NCBI GenBank assembly: GCA_963580285.1
Contig: OY757011.1
Location: forward strand, 154,989,245 to 155,053,244
DNA from: Lucinisca nassula
Lineage: Eukaryota; Mollusca; Bivalvia; Lucinida; Lucinidae
Reading direction: 5' to 3'
DNA length: 64,000 bases
Below, one piece after another: positions 1 to 11,373 of the stretch (position 1 is its first letter; the number at the start of each line of letters is the position of its first letter). Made by a program: the position numbers and the translations under genes. The notes beneath the pieces were generated by a model that saw only the letters and a list, made by a program, of their open reading frames with translations, had not been told where the DNA came from and did not search any database.

Positions 1-524
1 TACTTTTCTGGACAAGACCATTAAATGTCTGGGTATCATGCTTATCTGACCGAATGACGCACAGATTCATAAATAAGAGGTCATTACTTGCTTTTGTAGA
101 AAACAAAATGGCCAGCTTACGCTTTGTAATGGCGATTAAATCTATATCGTGTTTCTATGGTCAAGCATTAGAGAGCCAGGTTGAGCATAAGACACCCATG
201 ATTATAAATTTGGTGCTTATGAAAAATAGAAGTAAAGCAATGATCAGGAATCAATACCAGCTGGCTATCCAAAATGCGATACATACAATCAGTGACAAAC
301 AATAACATAAATAAACCGCCAAAGAAGAACCGCCTTGTAACAGTCAGTGAAAAGAATTCCACTGGGAATTGTTTGTCAATCGACCCAAAGGTGCTCAGAA
401 GAAAAGCTGTTCTATGCTTAAGTGCACGTGAATATCACTGACTTGTCGGGAAAACTATTAGAATGACAATAGTCGCAGTGAGGTCAGACTGTTGTGAAAA
501 ACTAAAGATGGTTATCTTGGAAAC

Positions 525-590
525 ATAGGATGGGCTTGGCAAAGAGTGTAGACCCTGATCAGACGCTGCAGAATCCGGCGTCTGGTGAAG
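525..590. repeat. Degenerate copy of the GTGTAGACCC hairpin
   Basis: The text around AGAGTGTAGACCCTGATCAG matches one arm of the hairpin that occurs about twenty times in this window (best copies 16978-17042 and 31054-31120). The second arm is mostly lost. Confidence 0.5.
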
Positions 591-721
591 ATGTACACTA
601 TTTGATTGGACACTGGAATTTAAGAGATTAATGAAACAGTTTAAGACTATTTCTCCTACCTACACTCGGAGGCAATAGACCCACCAGTCCTTTGTTGTTA
701 TTTTTTTATAAATCACATTAT

Positions 722-835
722 ATTTTGTGCAGAAATGAGAAAAATATCACAATTTTTCATCTTAAAATTTTCGTTTTTTTGGCGATGAAGGTTACATTGT
801 ATTTGTATAGGCGTGTTTTCGTAATGATTATTCAA
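722..835 (+). repeat. Flank of the AGAACCGCCTC hairpin family
   Basis: GCAGAAATGAGAAAAATATC and the following GAAGGTTACATTGTATTTGT match the sequence downstream of the hairpin copy at 25322-25426. The hairpin itself is absent here, so this is a one-sided fragment of that family. Confidence 0.5.
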
Positions 836-1268
836 AGAAACAAAATGATGTGGAGAAAACAAATGTCTACAACCTTTTTAGTACTAAATACAATATTATC
901 AATAGTCGGTCGATAGTGAACAAAAACTGGACTTTTGGCTTAATGTAAACTGCCTAATCACTGCCTAGATACATCCGTGAGAAAATATTGCTCCATATTC
1001 AAAACGGTTTCAAAAGTTTCTCATATCTAAACATGATACTGCAGATGGAAGAAAAGTTTATAACTTGTATGTTCTATCAATTTATTATATCTATATTTTT
1101 TCCTCATATCTAAAAATGACACTGCCGATGAAACAAAATGTTATAGCGTGTATGTTTTATTAAGAAGGAAGATTAGATCATGAAAGATTAGCTGAGGGCC
1201 TCGTGGAAGATTAGCTATTACATGTATTTTTGTATGTGCTAAATGTTGCTACCCTCACTAAATAAAGT

Positions 1269-1300
1269 CCTTACTTACTGACTGACTGACTGACTGAGTG

Positions 1301-1364
<64 letters not shown>

Positions 1365-1365
1365 C
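1269..1365. repeat. ACTT/ACTG tetranucleotide microsatellite
   Basis: A run of ACTG units passes into about twenty near-perfect ACTT units. It is simple sequence inside the inverted-repeat element at 1-2328. Confidence 0.95.
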
Positions 1366-1682
1366 TCTCAATTTATTTAATGAACGCACCTGTCCTCCTG
1401 TTTACTCAAAATTTATAAATTTTACAAATGGATTCTAGTTCGTCTTGATTAACATGATTAAGAATACATGGTGTGTCATTCTTGCGCTGTTTGTATTAAT
1501 AAGAAGTTGGTTTTAGACAATATCTTTATCTTATCGTTTTGACAGTTAGCATAGAACTCACGGGATCTCCGATCTGGGTTATCGATCATGATACAGACAT
1601 ATATTTTGGGGGCATGCGCAGTCCCAGGAGTAGGATATTCCGGCTACCTATTTGCTTTGCAGAGGCGAGCTAAAACAAATAC

Positions 1683-1963
1683 GCCTTTCTTTTGCGTTAC
1701 TATGCCTTTTTTCGCATTACTACGCCTTTTGATTCGCGTAAAAACGCCTTTGATTCGCATCACTGCGCCTTTCTTTGCGCTACTACGTCTTTCTTTTGCA
1801 TTAGTATGCACTTTTTCGCGTTACTTCGCCTTGTTTTTGCGTTACTACGCCTTTTTTTGCGTAGCTTCGCCTTCTGATTGGCGTTACTGCGTCTTTTGTT
1901 TTGCGTTTCTACGCCTTTGTTGCGTTATTACGTCTTTTGTGTCGCGTTACTACGCCTTTACGG
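1683..1963 (+). repeat. Degenerate GCGTTACTACGCCTTT minisatellite
   Basis: About fifteen imperfect copies of a 17-20 bp unit, core GCGTTACTACGCC followed by T-runs, lie in tandem. The 142-residue frame across it reads as FFALLRL-like repeats and I do not consider it a gene. Confidence 0.85.
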
Positions 1964-2339
1964 TATTTTATTTTCTCCTACATAAGCCAAATATGCTTTC
2001 GTATCTGCAGTGTTAACGATCTTACCCTTAGCCTTTCACGCCTGAGTTTCTTAAACGGGTTCTCTCCATTTTTTTTATTTTGGGCAATCTTGTTAATAGG
2101 GGATTTAGTCAAATTCATTTACAGGATGGCGAACAGCTTTGATTCTCGGATGAGACGGTTCATTAATTGCCGTCCAATCCGGATATATAGTAATCGCCAT
2201 TACAAAGCGTAAGCTGGCCATTTTGTTTTCTACAAAAGCAAGTAATGACCTCTTATTTATGAATCGGCGCGTCATTCGGTCAGACAAGCATGATACCCAG
2301 ACATTTAATGGTCTTGTCCAGAAAAGTATTTTTCATCAC

Positions 2340-2850
2340 AGCTTTCTTTCTCTGGTGATTTTAACACAATTCAGAAATCATATGTAGACCACCTTTTATT
2401 GTAGTAAGCTGCTGGCATTTACTTAGGCAGCAACTGGTTTGATTTTCTCCTCTGGTTATCGAATGCTCAACCAGACGATCTAATGCTTAACCAGCAAATT
2501 TTGGCAGATGAGGAGTTCTTCGCAGAAATTAAAACTCCAAAACCTGTTTAATTTCATTTCAGTCAATTACCGGACCATTGATAAAACAAACACAGCGTAA
2601 AAGACCGTGAAAATCATTCGGTACTATGATTCTGGAGACTGAAAATGTTTCCATAAAATACTATGTCATTATCGAATCAATAGCGCACTGCTTATCAGGT
2701 TGGCTAAAAATGGTTCCGTAGAACAAGGTGCGGGTGATTCCGTGGAGATGAAAACAGATCCGCTTTATAGTTGCAAGTTCTGTTATCATTTCTATAGATC
2801 TAATGCGAAACCAACCATTTTCGACCTTTTCCGTGGTGATTTCTCACCAG
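2340..2850. other. AT-rich stretch with no recognised feature
   Basis: No frame of length, no hairpin and no match to the repeat families elsewhere in the window was seen here. Confidence 0.5.
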
Positions 2851-2897
2851 TACGAAAGAGCATTAGGGCCAGGTATACTTTTTTTTCTTTTGATAGG

Positions 2898-3441
2898 TAT
2901 CTCGAAATTTCGACTTAGTATCTCGAAATTTCGACTTAGTAACTCGAAATTTCGACTTAGTAACTCGAAATTTCGACTTAGTATCTCGAAATTTCGACAT
3001 AATAACTCGAAATTTCGACTTAGTATCTCGAAATTTCGACATAATAACTCGAAATTTCGACTTATTAACTCGAAATTTCGACTTAGTATCTCGAAATTTC
3101 GACTTAGTATCTCGAAATTTCGACATAATAACTCGAAATTTCGACTTAGTATCTCGAAATTTCGACATAATAACTCGAAATTTCGACTTATTTACTCGAA
3201 ATTTCGACTTAGTATCTCGAAATTTCGACTTAGTATCTCGAAATTTCGACTTTGTAACTCGAAATTTCGACTTAGTATCTCGAAATTTCGACTTAGTATC
3301 TCGAAATTTCGACATAATAACTCGAAATTTCGACTTAGTATCTCGAAATTTCGACATAATAACTCGAAATTTCGACTTATTAACTCGAAATTTCGACTTA
3401 ATAACTCGAAATTTCGACTTAGTATCTCGAAATATCGACTT
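2898..3441 (+). repeat. 21-bp tandem array with TCGAAATTTCGA palindrome
   Basis: About 26 units of 21 bp each contain the 12-bp perfect palindrome TCGAAATTTCGA, followed by variable linkers such as CTTAGTATC, CATAATAAC and CTTATTAAC. Because 21 is divisible by three and the core is self-complementary, both strands stay open (216 and 164 codons) and read as SKFR-type heptads. That is a consequence of the period, not evidence of a protein. Confidence 0.95.
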
Positions 3442-3786
3442 ACGAGATATTAAGTCCTATACACACAGTTAATGTTAAACACACCCGTTTCATTATACCC
3501 CAGCTTCGAAAACAAGTTTACATCAAGCAGATTATGCAAATTATGTGATAACATTGTGAGACTATGGTCATTATCGGCTTACTTGTATCGTGTAAACGCC
3601 AATGACCTTTCTCGGTGTATTTTGTCACATGTTCTTTCATTCTTCTTTCTCTCTATATTGACCAATGTTAATTTTATCAAATATTTCTCAAGAACTATAA
3701 AACTAGAAGCCCAAAACATATGTATCATGTAAGAGTCAGAGGGTTTTCTGTCTCATCAGGACGTCGCGCATTCAATCCCGTTTCAC

Positions 3787-4395
3787 GGGCCCGCCCATCG
3801 GGGCTTGAATAAATGGATAGGCTGCATAGTGCCTCAACGCAGAGCTGAATTCCGACCGCACACGAGTACTGGTAAATCGCTTAGAGGAGGTAAAGCGGTG
3901 CGAGTCGGACCGTCCATGCTTATAAACCCTATTGGTTTCATATTGGTTTCATAAGGCGACAGGGCGGCCTCCGCCCATCGGGGCTTGAAGAAATATATGG
4001 GCTGCATGATGCTTCCACGCAGAGCTGAATCCGACCCGCACACGAGTACTGGTAAACCGATTAGAGGATCTAAGCCTGCCCAGGCAAAGCGGTGCGCAAT
4101 ATTCGGACCGTCCATGCTTATAAACCCATTGGTTTCATTGGGCAACAGGGCATGAGATGTCATTTCATCTCAATGCCGGGTAAAAGTCCCACAAAATTGG
4201 AAGTAACGTCTCCAAAATGACCTTTACAGTGTTGACGGGGACGTTAAACCTCAAATCAAACAATTAGTGCGACATGGCTTGAGAAGTCATTTCATCACAA
4301 CGTTGGGTAAACGTCCCACAAAAGTGGAAGCAACGTCTTCAAAATGACCTATACAGTGTTGACGGGGACGTTAAACCTCAAATCAAACAAACAAA
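3787..4395 (+). mobile_element. SINE-A copy, split by a second SINE-A
   Basis: This is the outer member of a nested pair. Its 5' part runs to about 3965 and its 3' part resumes at about 4269, ending in AAACCTCAAATCAAACAAAC. SINE-A is the most abundant short element here: about 300 bp, starting GGCCCCCGCCCATCGGGGC, with CACGCAGAGCTGA, a TAAACCGCTTAGAGGATC block, a GACCGTCCATGCTTATAAAC block and a CAAA-type tail. Its head shows no clear tRNA A/B boxes. Confidence 0.8.
3966..4268 (+). mobile_element. SINE-A copy nested inside another SINE-A
   Basis: Near-full-length copy flanked by GCGACAGGGC (3956-3965) and GCGACATGGC (4269-4278), a 10-bp target duplication with one mismatch. The duplicated bases belong to the interrupted outer copy, which gives the order of insertion. 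The tail is short (AAACAATTAGT). Confidence 0.85.
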
Positions 4396-4611
4396 TTCAA
4401 CCCCGTTTCAGTAAAATAAAAACGGGCTAAAAGTCATATTTGACAGTTTTTTTCGGTAGCAAACTTTCACATCGTGTGCTGAAAAAATCATTTATAGATC
4501 AAAGCACTGACAGCACTGTCGATTGTCTTCGAGTGTGGATTTGAACATGTTTTGTTTATCCTTTAAATTCCTATACTATAAGCAAAATGTATAGATTCTG
4601 ATCAGACGCCG

Positions 4612-4940
4612 CACTTTGGTCGATTAATTATCAATTGACTAAAAGTTACTAACTACAGAAGCTTCCCGCCTTCTATTGACCTCGTGACTATCACTGACCA
4701 TGTTCAAAATCCAGGTCGAGCTATTTATAGCAGCGCTATAGTCTTTCCTTGTGACGTCAGTGCCCCATGTAGACTGGGCCGGGGAACATGGATATTGCAA
4801 ACAGTGTAGACCCTGATCAGACGCCGGAGAAGAGAGCTTCATTAAATAACCGGTACGTTCATGGTGTAGATGGTCAGCGATAGTCACGTGGACAATAGCA
4901 GGCGAGAAGCTTCTGTAGGTTGTTACTTTTGGTCGAATGA
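4612..4940. mobile_element. MITE with about 80-bp inverted arms
   Basis: 4619-4700 and 4858-4935 are imperfect inverted repeats sharing AGAAGCTTC, TAGTCACGTG-like and GGTCGATT/GGTCGAA blocks. The middle carries half of the GTGTAGACCC hairpin (4789-4825). Related arms (TTTGGGTCGATT, TAGTCACGTG) are seen near 370-450, 19905-20000, 23150-23250, 29090-29120, 29510-29590 and 59150-59270, so this is a dispersed family. Confidence 0.65.
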
Positions 4941-5073
4941 AAAAAAAGATCGACCCAAAAGATGGTAAACTATGCAACACGAACACCATGACTAACTTAA
5001 CAAAGCAACAACCGGACAGAAAATGCGGTATCAGAATACGTTGCGTGTTCAAAATGTATCATTTTGACAGAGC

Positions 5074-5179
5074 AGCAGATTCCTAGACCCTTCGTTTCAT
5101 CCCATCGGTCAGACGTCGAAATTGATAGCAGATTCCTAGACCCTTCGTTTCATCCCATCGGTCAGACGTCGAAATTGAT
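5074..5179. repeat. Perfect 53-bp tandem duplication
   Basis: 5074-5126 and 5127-5179 are identical, starting AGCAGATTCCTAGACCC. No divergence is visible, so it is recent or recently homogenised. Confidence 0.95.
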
Positions 5180-5590
5180 GGCTGGTCAGCTCTAGCCGCG
5201 CGTGTGTGTGAAGGTGGGGGAAGGGGGTCGTGGGTGTGTACAGTGTTCTGTATTCGACGCCCAAGAATCTCCCAAATATGTTCCAGGGGCTTCTAGCTAG
5301 CCAAGCCAATGTCTCAATTCCATAACGGCGGGGTCTAGCACACATGTCCAGTGGCAAATGATTCGTTCTCAAAATGAGGCATGACTTCTGGCGCTAAACA
5401 TGCAAAAATATCGAAACTCCATATTTAAACCGTGATAATGAAGTTGTGGAAAGTTGGTTATGACATCTAAGGTCTTCTTTCAACTCTGAGTTGACCATAA
5501 CAAGATTCCTGTTATGGCTAATCCCTATTCAGAGTTGAAAGTCACAGCGCAGATCAAAGAGTCAGTTTCGAGCTAGTATGTAGAAATTAT
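5180..5590. other. Spacer with one weak hairpin
   Basis: No gene seen. Around 5472-5545, TTTCAACTCTGA and CAGAGTTGAAAG bracket ACCATAAC...GTTATGG, giving an imperfect hairpin of about 70 bp. Confidence 0.5.
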
Positions 5591-6013
5591 AGTAAGTCGA
5601 AATTTCGAGATAGTAAGTCGAAATTTCGAGTTATTAAGTCGAAATTTCGAGTTATTAAGTCGAAATTTCGAGATAATAAGTCGAAAATTCGAGATATTAA
5701 GTCGAAATTTCGAGTTACTAAGTCGAAATTTCGAGATATTAAGTCGAAATTTCGAGTTATTAAGTCGAAATTTGGAGATAATAAGTCGAAATTTCGAGTT
5801 ACTAAGTCGAAATTTCGAGATATTAAGTCGAAATTACGAGTTATTAAGTCGAAATTTCGAGATACTAAATCGAAATTTCGAGATACTAAGTCGAAATTTC
5901 GAGATACTAAGTCGAAATTTCGAGTTACTAAGTCGAAATTTCGAGATAGTAAGTCGAAATTTCGAGATAATAAGTCGAAAATTCGAGATACTAAGTCGAA
6001 ATTTCGAGATACG
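5591..6013 (-). repeat. 21-bp tandem array, inverted relative to 2898-3441
   Basis: About 20 units with the same TCGAAATTTCGA core but with linkers in reverse orientation (GATACTAAG, GTTATTAAG). Several units carry point changes in the core. Transcription across both arrays would give RNA able to pair over several hundred bases. Confidence 0.95.
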
Positions 6014-6099
6014 AGTCAAAAAAATAAAAGTTAAAGTGGCCCTAATGCTCCTTCGTACGCTAGTGCTGCATTGACAAGCAAAATATCCACAACACATTT

Positions 6100-7250
6100 A
6101 ACCATATATGTTTATTATGTGTGCATGTTAATACGCTGAACTTGTAGCAAACCGCAGTGATAAATAAAAGGCAACAAACACCTCGAAAAACCACTCGTTT
6201 TCTAAGGCTTGAGTTCACCTTCAGCAGGAGAAACTAAATTGAGCCAAAATGTGTGAAGTACGGGATTTGGTATTTACTCCAAAGATGCCGATATCAATGG
6301 GCTCCTGAATGTAATTCCCCGTTTTTTAAATAACTTCCTCGTAAAAATTATATAACTTATGAAACACAGAAACTGCACAGTTAGCGATCTAATTCCTAAC
6401 CGGATGTCGCTCTAATTGCTTCACGTTCTTAACCAATGGTTACGCATTCTATCGTTCCGTAGGCGTGGTCAATAACAACTTTATTCTGACGTCATATTGA
6501 CGTTAGAACTACGTGACGTCACGGACAAGAAACAGAATTCAAAAGGGGAAAACTCAACAAAAAGCACCACGACAACGGGAAGCTTTAAGGGCCATACACA
6601 ACGGAACATTGAGCGGTAACACTAGGCTGACGTTAATAATTGGAAACTCATAACCACCATCCGAGAAAAGGATGAAGCTGTATCTCAGTATTCTCTTAAG
6701 TTGCTAAATCCTTACAAGATTTTGATTCACATGATTTGATTTCACAGTACTATAACACTACTTGAACATACATGTAGCTTCATATCACAAACCGCTACAT
6801 CCACAAAAATATTAATGAATGGGCTCTTGGAATATGACAACAACACATGCAAATGAGCCCGTTAATAACTTAAGACCTGCACTTTCTTTCAAAGACCTTA
6901 TCCCACTTCTGACACCAATGTCACGTGACTTCCGTTGAGTGGGAGGTTGAGCTGGCCCGCGGCTCAGTTCAGCCTCACACACACCCAAAGGCAGCGTGCG
7001 TCAAGATAGACGAGGGGTGGTCTAATCCAGAAAGAACAAGGTCCAAGTAACACAAATATTTATTCACAACGTCACTTCAATAAAACAGTACACAACACAC
7101 ACTCACACTTACGGAAAAAAGTTACTTATGGCCATGCGCATAATGCTCTTAGGAGCAATAAGTTCATTCCTAATCTGTTCCCATTTTACGATTGGAATAT
7201 GTGTGTTCATTTTTTAACTATACACGTTTACGGAGATCTCTCTGAAGTTA
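6100..7250. other. Unassigned sequence, no gene found
   Basis: No frame above about 60 codons and no repeat family from the rest of the window was recognised. Splice-site level prediction was not possible by eye, so small exons cannot be excluded. Confidence 0.4.
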
Positions 7251-7254
7251 TATG

Positions 7255-7325
7255 CGACGCCTGTATGCGTCCTTCATACGACTGTATGCGTCCTTCATGT
7301 TGGAGATGCGTCCTTCATGTTAGAT
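7255..7325. repeat. Short tandem GTATGCGTCCTTCAT repeats
   Basis: Three spaced copies of ATGCGTCCTTCAT lie within about 65 bp. Confidence 0.8.
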
Positions 7326-7987
7326 TCGTTTCTCTGACTCTACGTCAAGTATTGATTACCCTCTTTGCTTGACGAAGTAGTAGATTAGATGCTACTACGG
7401 GCCACAGGCCATTGGTAGATCAAAAAGCCCTTGTAGATGTTGCTATCGGCCTATGCTCGATACTGCAACATCGGCTCTGGAAATAATGTCCCACGCCCGA
7501 TGTTGAGCGGTCACTTACATATATATGGATGTGTCAGTACACGTATACGATCATGCGATGGCCTTGCCACAATAGCTCGCAAAAGTCGGGTCGCCTGATC
7601 GACACGTCACCTGTATGGAGTACCACATAGGCCATCCAGCAGAGAATAATAGAGGGTTCAAGAGGGTTAGTTGGTTAGAAAATACGCCCTCTGACTAGAT
7701 ATGTCTGATGTGACAGACATAACTTCCAACAAGAACATATGTTTAGGTGTGTGCAGGTCCGAAACCGTCCGAAAAGAACGAAGAAACCTACGTTTATCAA
7801 GGAAAAAATAATTGGACAGTTTTCTTGACAAGGCCTAGCTACCGTAGCACAAAAATATAAAAAAAATCGGTTAACTTATAAGAATGTCAGTATTGCTCTC
7901 TTGTAAGAGAACAAGTAATTACATGCCTGTAAGTTTCGGGTTGAAAAAATTAGAAACGCCTTGTCGTGACATACCATATTTTCTTTA

Positions 7988-9230
7988 CCTCGTGACCTTG
8001 ACCTTGACGTTCGACCTACTTTTAACCTACTTTTTAAAAACTTTAAAATTGGTCATAACTTTCGATTGGTAAGTGATAGGGCTTTCATATTTCACATGTG
8101 CATTCTATGTCACAAGATCTTTCTAACGGTACCATAATTTTTGACCTTATGACCTTGACCTTGACGTTTGACCTATTTTTCAAAAACTTTAATATTGGCC
8201 ATAACTTTCGATTTGTAGGCGATAGAGCTTTAATATTTCACATGTGCATTCTATGTCACAAGACCTTTCCACCGATCCCACAATTTTTGACCTTATGATC
8301 TGGACCTTGATGTTTTACCTACTTTTTAAAAACCTTAACATTGGCCATAACTTTCGATTGGTTAGTGATAGGGCGTTCATATTTCACTTGCGCATTCCAT
8401 ATCACATGACCTTTCCAGTGGTTCCATGATTTTTGACCTTGTGACCTTGGCGTTTGACCTACATTTGAAAAACCGCTCTATTGGCCGTAACTTTCGATTG
8501 GTAAGTGATAGGGCTTTCATATTTCACATGCTCATTCCTTGTCACAAGACTTTTCCAGTGATGCCATAAGCTTAGACCTTGTGACTTTGACATTTGACCT
8601 ACTTTTTAAAAACTTAATATTGGCCATAATTTTCGATTAGTAAGTATTTCACATGTGTATACCTTGTCACAATACCTTTCCAGTGGTACCAGAATGTTTG
8701 ACCTTGTGACCTTGACCTTTGACTTATTTTTTGAAGACTTTAACATTGGCCATAACTTTCGATTGGTATTAGTTAGGGCTTTCATATTTCACGTATGCAT
8801 TCCTTGTTACAAGACCTTTCAAGTGGTACCATAAGTTTTGACCTTGTGACCTTGACGTTTGATCTACATTTTAAAAACCTCTCTATTGGCTGTAACTTTC
8901 GATTGGTAAGTGATAGGGCTTTCATATTTCACATGTTCATTCCTTGTCACAAGACTTTTCCAGTGATGCCATAAGTTTAGACATTGTGACTTTGCTTTTT
9001 AAAAACTTAATACTGGCCATAACTTTCGATTAGTAAGTGATACGCCTTTCATATTTCACATGTGCATACCTAGTCACAATTCCTTTCCAGTGGTACCAGA
9101 ATGTTTGACCTTGTGACCTTGACCTTTGACACATTTTTTGAAGACTTTAACATTGGCCATAACTTTCGATTGGTATGAGTTAGGGCTTTCATATTTCACG
9201 TGTGCATTCCTTTTTACAATACCATTCCAG
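7988..9230 (+). repeat. About 145-bp minisatellite rich in TGACCTTGACC
   Basis: Eight to nine diverged units each contain TGACCTTGACCTTGACGTTT, then TTTTTAAAAACTT, GGCCATAACTTTCGATTGGT, GATAGGGCTTTCATATTTCAC and GTCACAAGACCTTTCCAGTGG. Several units have lost internal pieces. Frames within it are short and inconsistent between units, which argues against coding. Confidence 0.9.
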
Positions 9231-9239
9231 TGGTTGGTG

Positions 9240-10138
9240 GAGGTGGGGGAGATATGATCAGAATCTAGAAACAAATAACACACGCGTCGTCTGCTGATTA
9301 GATGTCGTCATAGACGGGCTAGTTATTAGTTTGTGCAACTGCTGGTTGAATTTAGCCTTCCGACTTGTCGTCCTATGGTTTGTGACTGATAATGGGACGA
9401 GAATGAGGTTTCAGCAACGATTGTACTCGCAGAACGGTTTCGAACCGCTGTCAAGCGGTTTTTATGACTACTGACTGTGATATGCATCCGTAACGGATCG
9501 TACATGAGTTTTCATGAATAACGAATTTATTAAACGACTTGAAGAAAAGGGATACAATGCGAATTTTTGCCGATCATTTTATGCCTTTTCTAAAATTAAC
9601 AATACATGAGCACGAGTGCAGGATTCTATTGATCATAATGATATGACATTTAAAATGCTTTTTTTTTTCACCTTTGTTTCACAAATGTCAATAATCCGCA
9701 ATTAATAAACGTAACGATTCGGGGCGTATCTAACTAATTTGCATATTCAATCACAAACGCGACGCCATATGATAAAGGGCCATCACACATTATACTTGAA
9801 AATATAAAACAAAGATTTTAGGACGAATTAACACGGGCTCACGCCGATATGCCAAACGATGAACCGTTTGAGATGAAGTACCTTTGCGGACAAGCCTTCC
9901 AGCTACTGCAATTTGCAGCCTAGATCGTAGTCGATGGATCGTCCAGAGTCGAAAATATGTAGAAACATTCGCTGAGTAAGCATGATGGTTTCCTGTGGTC
10001 CAATAGGTTCTGGGGCCGGTTGTGGAATGGTCTGGATGAAAGTTTCATTATGTTTGTCATGGTATTTTAGAGAGGCTGCATGGTTAGATGTAGATGACAG
10101 GAACATATCGGTTTGCTTAGGCTCGCTCGCGTAAGGAC
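9240..10138. other. Unassigned sequence
   Basis: No recognisable gene or repeat family; a minus-strand frame of 67 codons near 9903-10106 has no features I can identify. Confidence 0.4.
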
Positions 10139-10140
10139 AT

Positions 10141-10530
10141 CCCAGCAGGCACTCAACGTTGAACTAACGTTTCAACGTTTGTTTGTTTTGTTTGATTTGC
10201 GGTTTAACGTCCCCGTCAACACTGTAAAGGTCATTTTGGAGACGTTGCTCAATTTTGTGGGACTTTTACCCGACATTGAGATGAAATGACATCTCAAGCC
10301 CCGTCGCCCAATGAAACCAATAGGGTTTATTAGCATGGACGGTCCACCTCGCACCGCGTGTCCTGGACAGGCTCAGATCCTCTAAGCGGTTTACCAGTAC
10401 TAGTGTGCGGGCCGGATTCAGCTCTGCGTGGAAGCATCATGCAGCCCATATATTTATTCAAGCCCCTATGGGCGGGGGCCGTGTTTCAACGTTATTTCAA
10501 CGTTGAGTCAACGTTTTGTGCCTGCTGGGA
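10141..10530. mobile_element. CCCAGCAGGCA inverted-end MITE, SINE-interrupted
   Basis: The element starts CCCAGCAGGCA and ends TGCCTGCTGGGA, with AACGTT-type internal repeats between the ends. A SINE-A sits in the middle. Relatives with ACGTC-rich interiors occur at 16634-16781, 17333-17467, 23890-23990 and 61725-61890. Confidence 0.8.
10180..10482 (-). mobile_element. SINE-A, full length, with target duplication
   Basis: Flanked by GTTTCAACGTT at 10169-10179 and 10483-10493, a perfect 11-bp duplication. The duplicated bases are part of the CCCAGCAGGCA element, so the SINE is the younger insertion. Confidence 0.92.
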
Positions 10531-10707
10531 TACCAGACAATACTCAGTTTTACTGGAGGATAGGCAATGTACGCAAATAAGTGTGCATTCCCGGGGTTTA
10601 GCCCTTTCACCCCTGATTTTCTAAAATGTATCCTACCATCAGTGAATTTGGACATAACTCACTAGCTCCTGTAAATTTGGAGTTTAGTCAAAATCATCAA
10701 CTGAATG

Positions 10708-10779
10708 ACAGACAGTGTGGATCCTGATGAGAGACGTTTCATCAGGATCCCAGACGTCTCATCAGGATCTACACTGTTT
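10708..10779. repeat. GTGTAGATCC hairpin, variant stem
   Basis: A palindromic copy in which the inner stem reads GATGAGAGACG/CGTCTCATC rather than the common GACGCCGC form; both arms changed together. Confidence 0.7.
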
Positions 10780-10953
10780 GTATAGGTATCTGCCCCGGTC
10801 TACAGGGTGGTCAGGGTTAAACTGAGTGATTATAACAATTTAAAATATCTTACATCTGATTTTTTTATACATTTGGTGATTCCCGTGTGACATAGTAAAA
10901 TCTTTCATACATTTCCTGATAAAAATGTGTGGTATTTATCTTATTTGTACTCC

Positions 10954-11036
10954 AAACATAGGTTGTGGGTGCACGTTAGAACCGCCTCATTTAGGCGGTT
11001 CTAACGAGCACACACAGCCTATGTCTTTGTGCAGAA
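10954..11036. repeat. AGAACCGCCTC hairpin copy
   Basis: Near-perfect palindrome centred on GTTAGAACCGCCT and AGGCGGTTCTAAC, with outer arms ACATAGGTTGTG and CAGCCTATGT. Confidence 0.85.
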
Positions 11037-11373
11037 ATAAGAAAAATAATGAATACACCCGTAAACCCCAGTTTTTTGCTATATAAAGTGGGGCAAAATG
11101 GATAAGTTTTTCAAAAAATGGTTAGTATTCTATAATTTTTTTAATGCACAGAACATCCTTTAAGGTTAAATTATATTCATTCAAAACGACCTTACATATA
11201 GATATTTGTACCCGCCTCTGACGAAACAACAACATATATTTACAATCAATATTTCTCAAAATAGACAAGCCCTGCCCAGTCTGTCGGCTGGCCCAGCTTA
11301 TGATAACATGATGTTGTCCATTCAGGTACTGCGGGATCGGGATGGATTGGAAGTTAAAAAAAATATCGAAGTG

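Larger units (their letters stand above)
1..2328. mobile_element. Element bounded by 137-bp inverted repeats
   Basis: Bases 1-137 reappear inverted at 2192-2328 with about three mismatches, so the arms are roughly 98% alike. The left arm touches the window edge, so the true end and any target duplication on that side are not visible. No transposase frame is seen inside. The interior holds a hairpin remnant near 525-590, an AT-rich stretch, an ACTT microsatellite and a GCGTTACTACGCC minisatellite. Short frames in both arms translate alike only because the arms are copies. Likely a non-autonomous DNA transposon or foldback element; the class is unknown. Confidence 0.7.
2851..6058. mobile_element. 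Candidate element with inverted 21-bp arrays as ends
   Basis: The flank GTACGAAAGAGCATTAGGGC just outside the left array recurs inverted, with one change in the part compared, just outside the right array near 6037-6058. Each flank is followed inward by an array of the same 21-bp palindromic unit in opposite orientation. This suggests either one 3.2-kb element with array-bearing inverted ends or two facing copies of a smaller element. The interior holds SINEs, a small inverted-repeat element and a 53-bp duplication. Confidence 0.5.

Noticed and set aside
1588..2016. 142-codon frame rich in FALLRL
   Set aside because: Translated minisatellite with no independent support.
2803..3453. Long open frames on both strands (216 and 164 codons) reading SKFR heptads
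   Set aside because: They follow from a 21-bp period and a self-complementary core; the similar frames at 5772-6097 arise the same way.
3834..4163. Recurrent frames such as MTSQALPPNETNRVYKHGR found at many SINE-A copies
   Set aside because: The same SINE sequence in all cases; stops and shifts differ between copies and there is no codon conservation.
2898..6013. CRISPR-like regular repeats
   Set aside because: Spacers are only 9 bp and not unique, the sequence is eukaryotic, and there are no cas genes.
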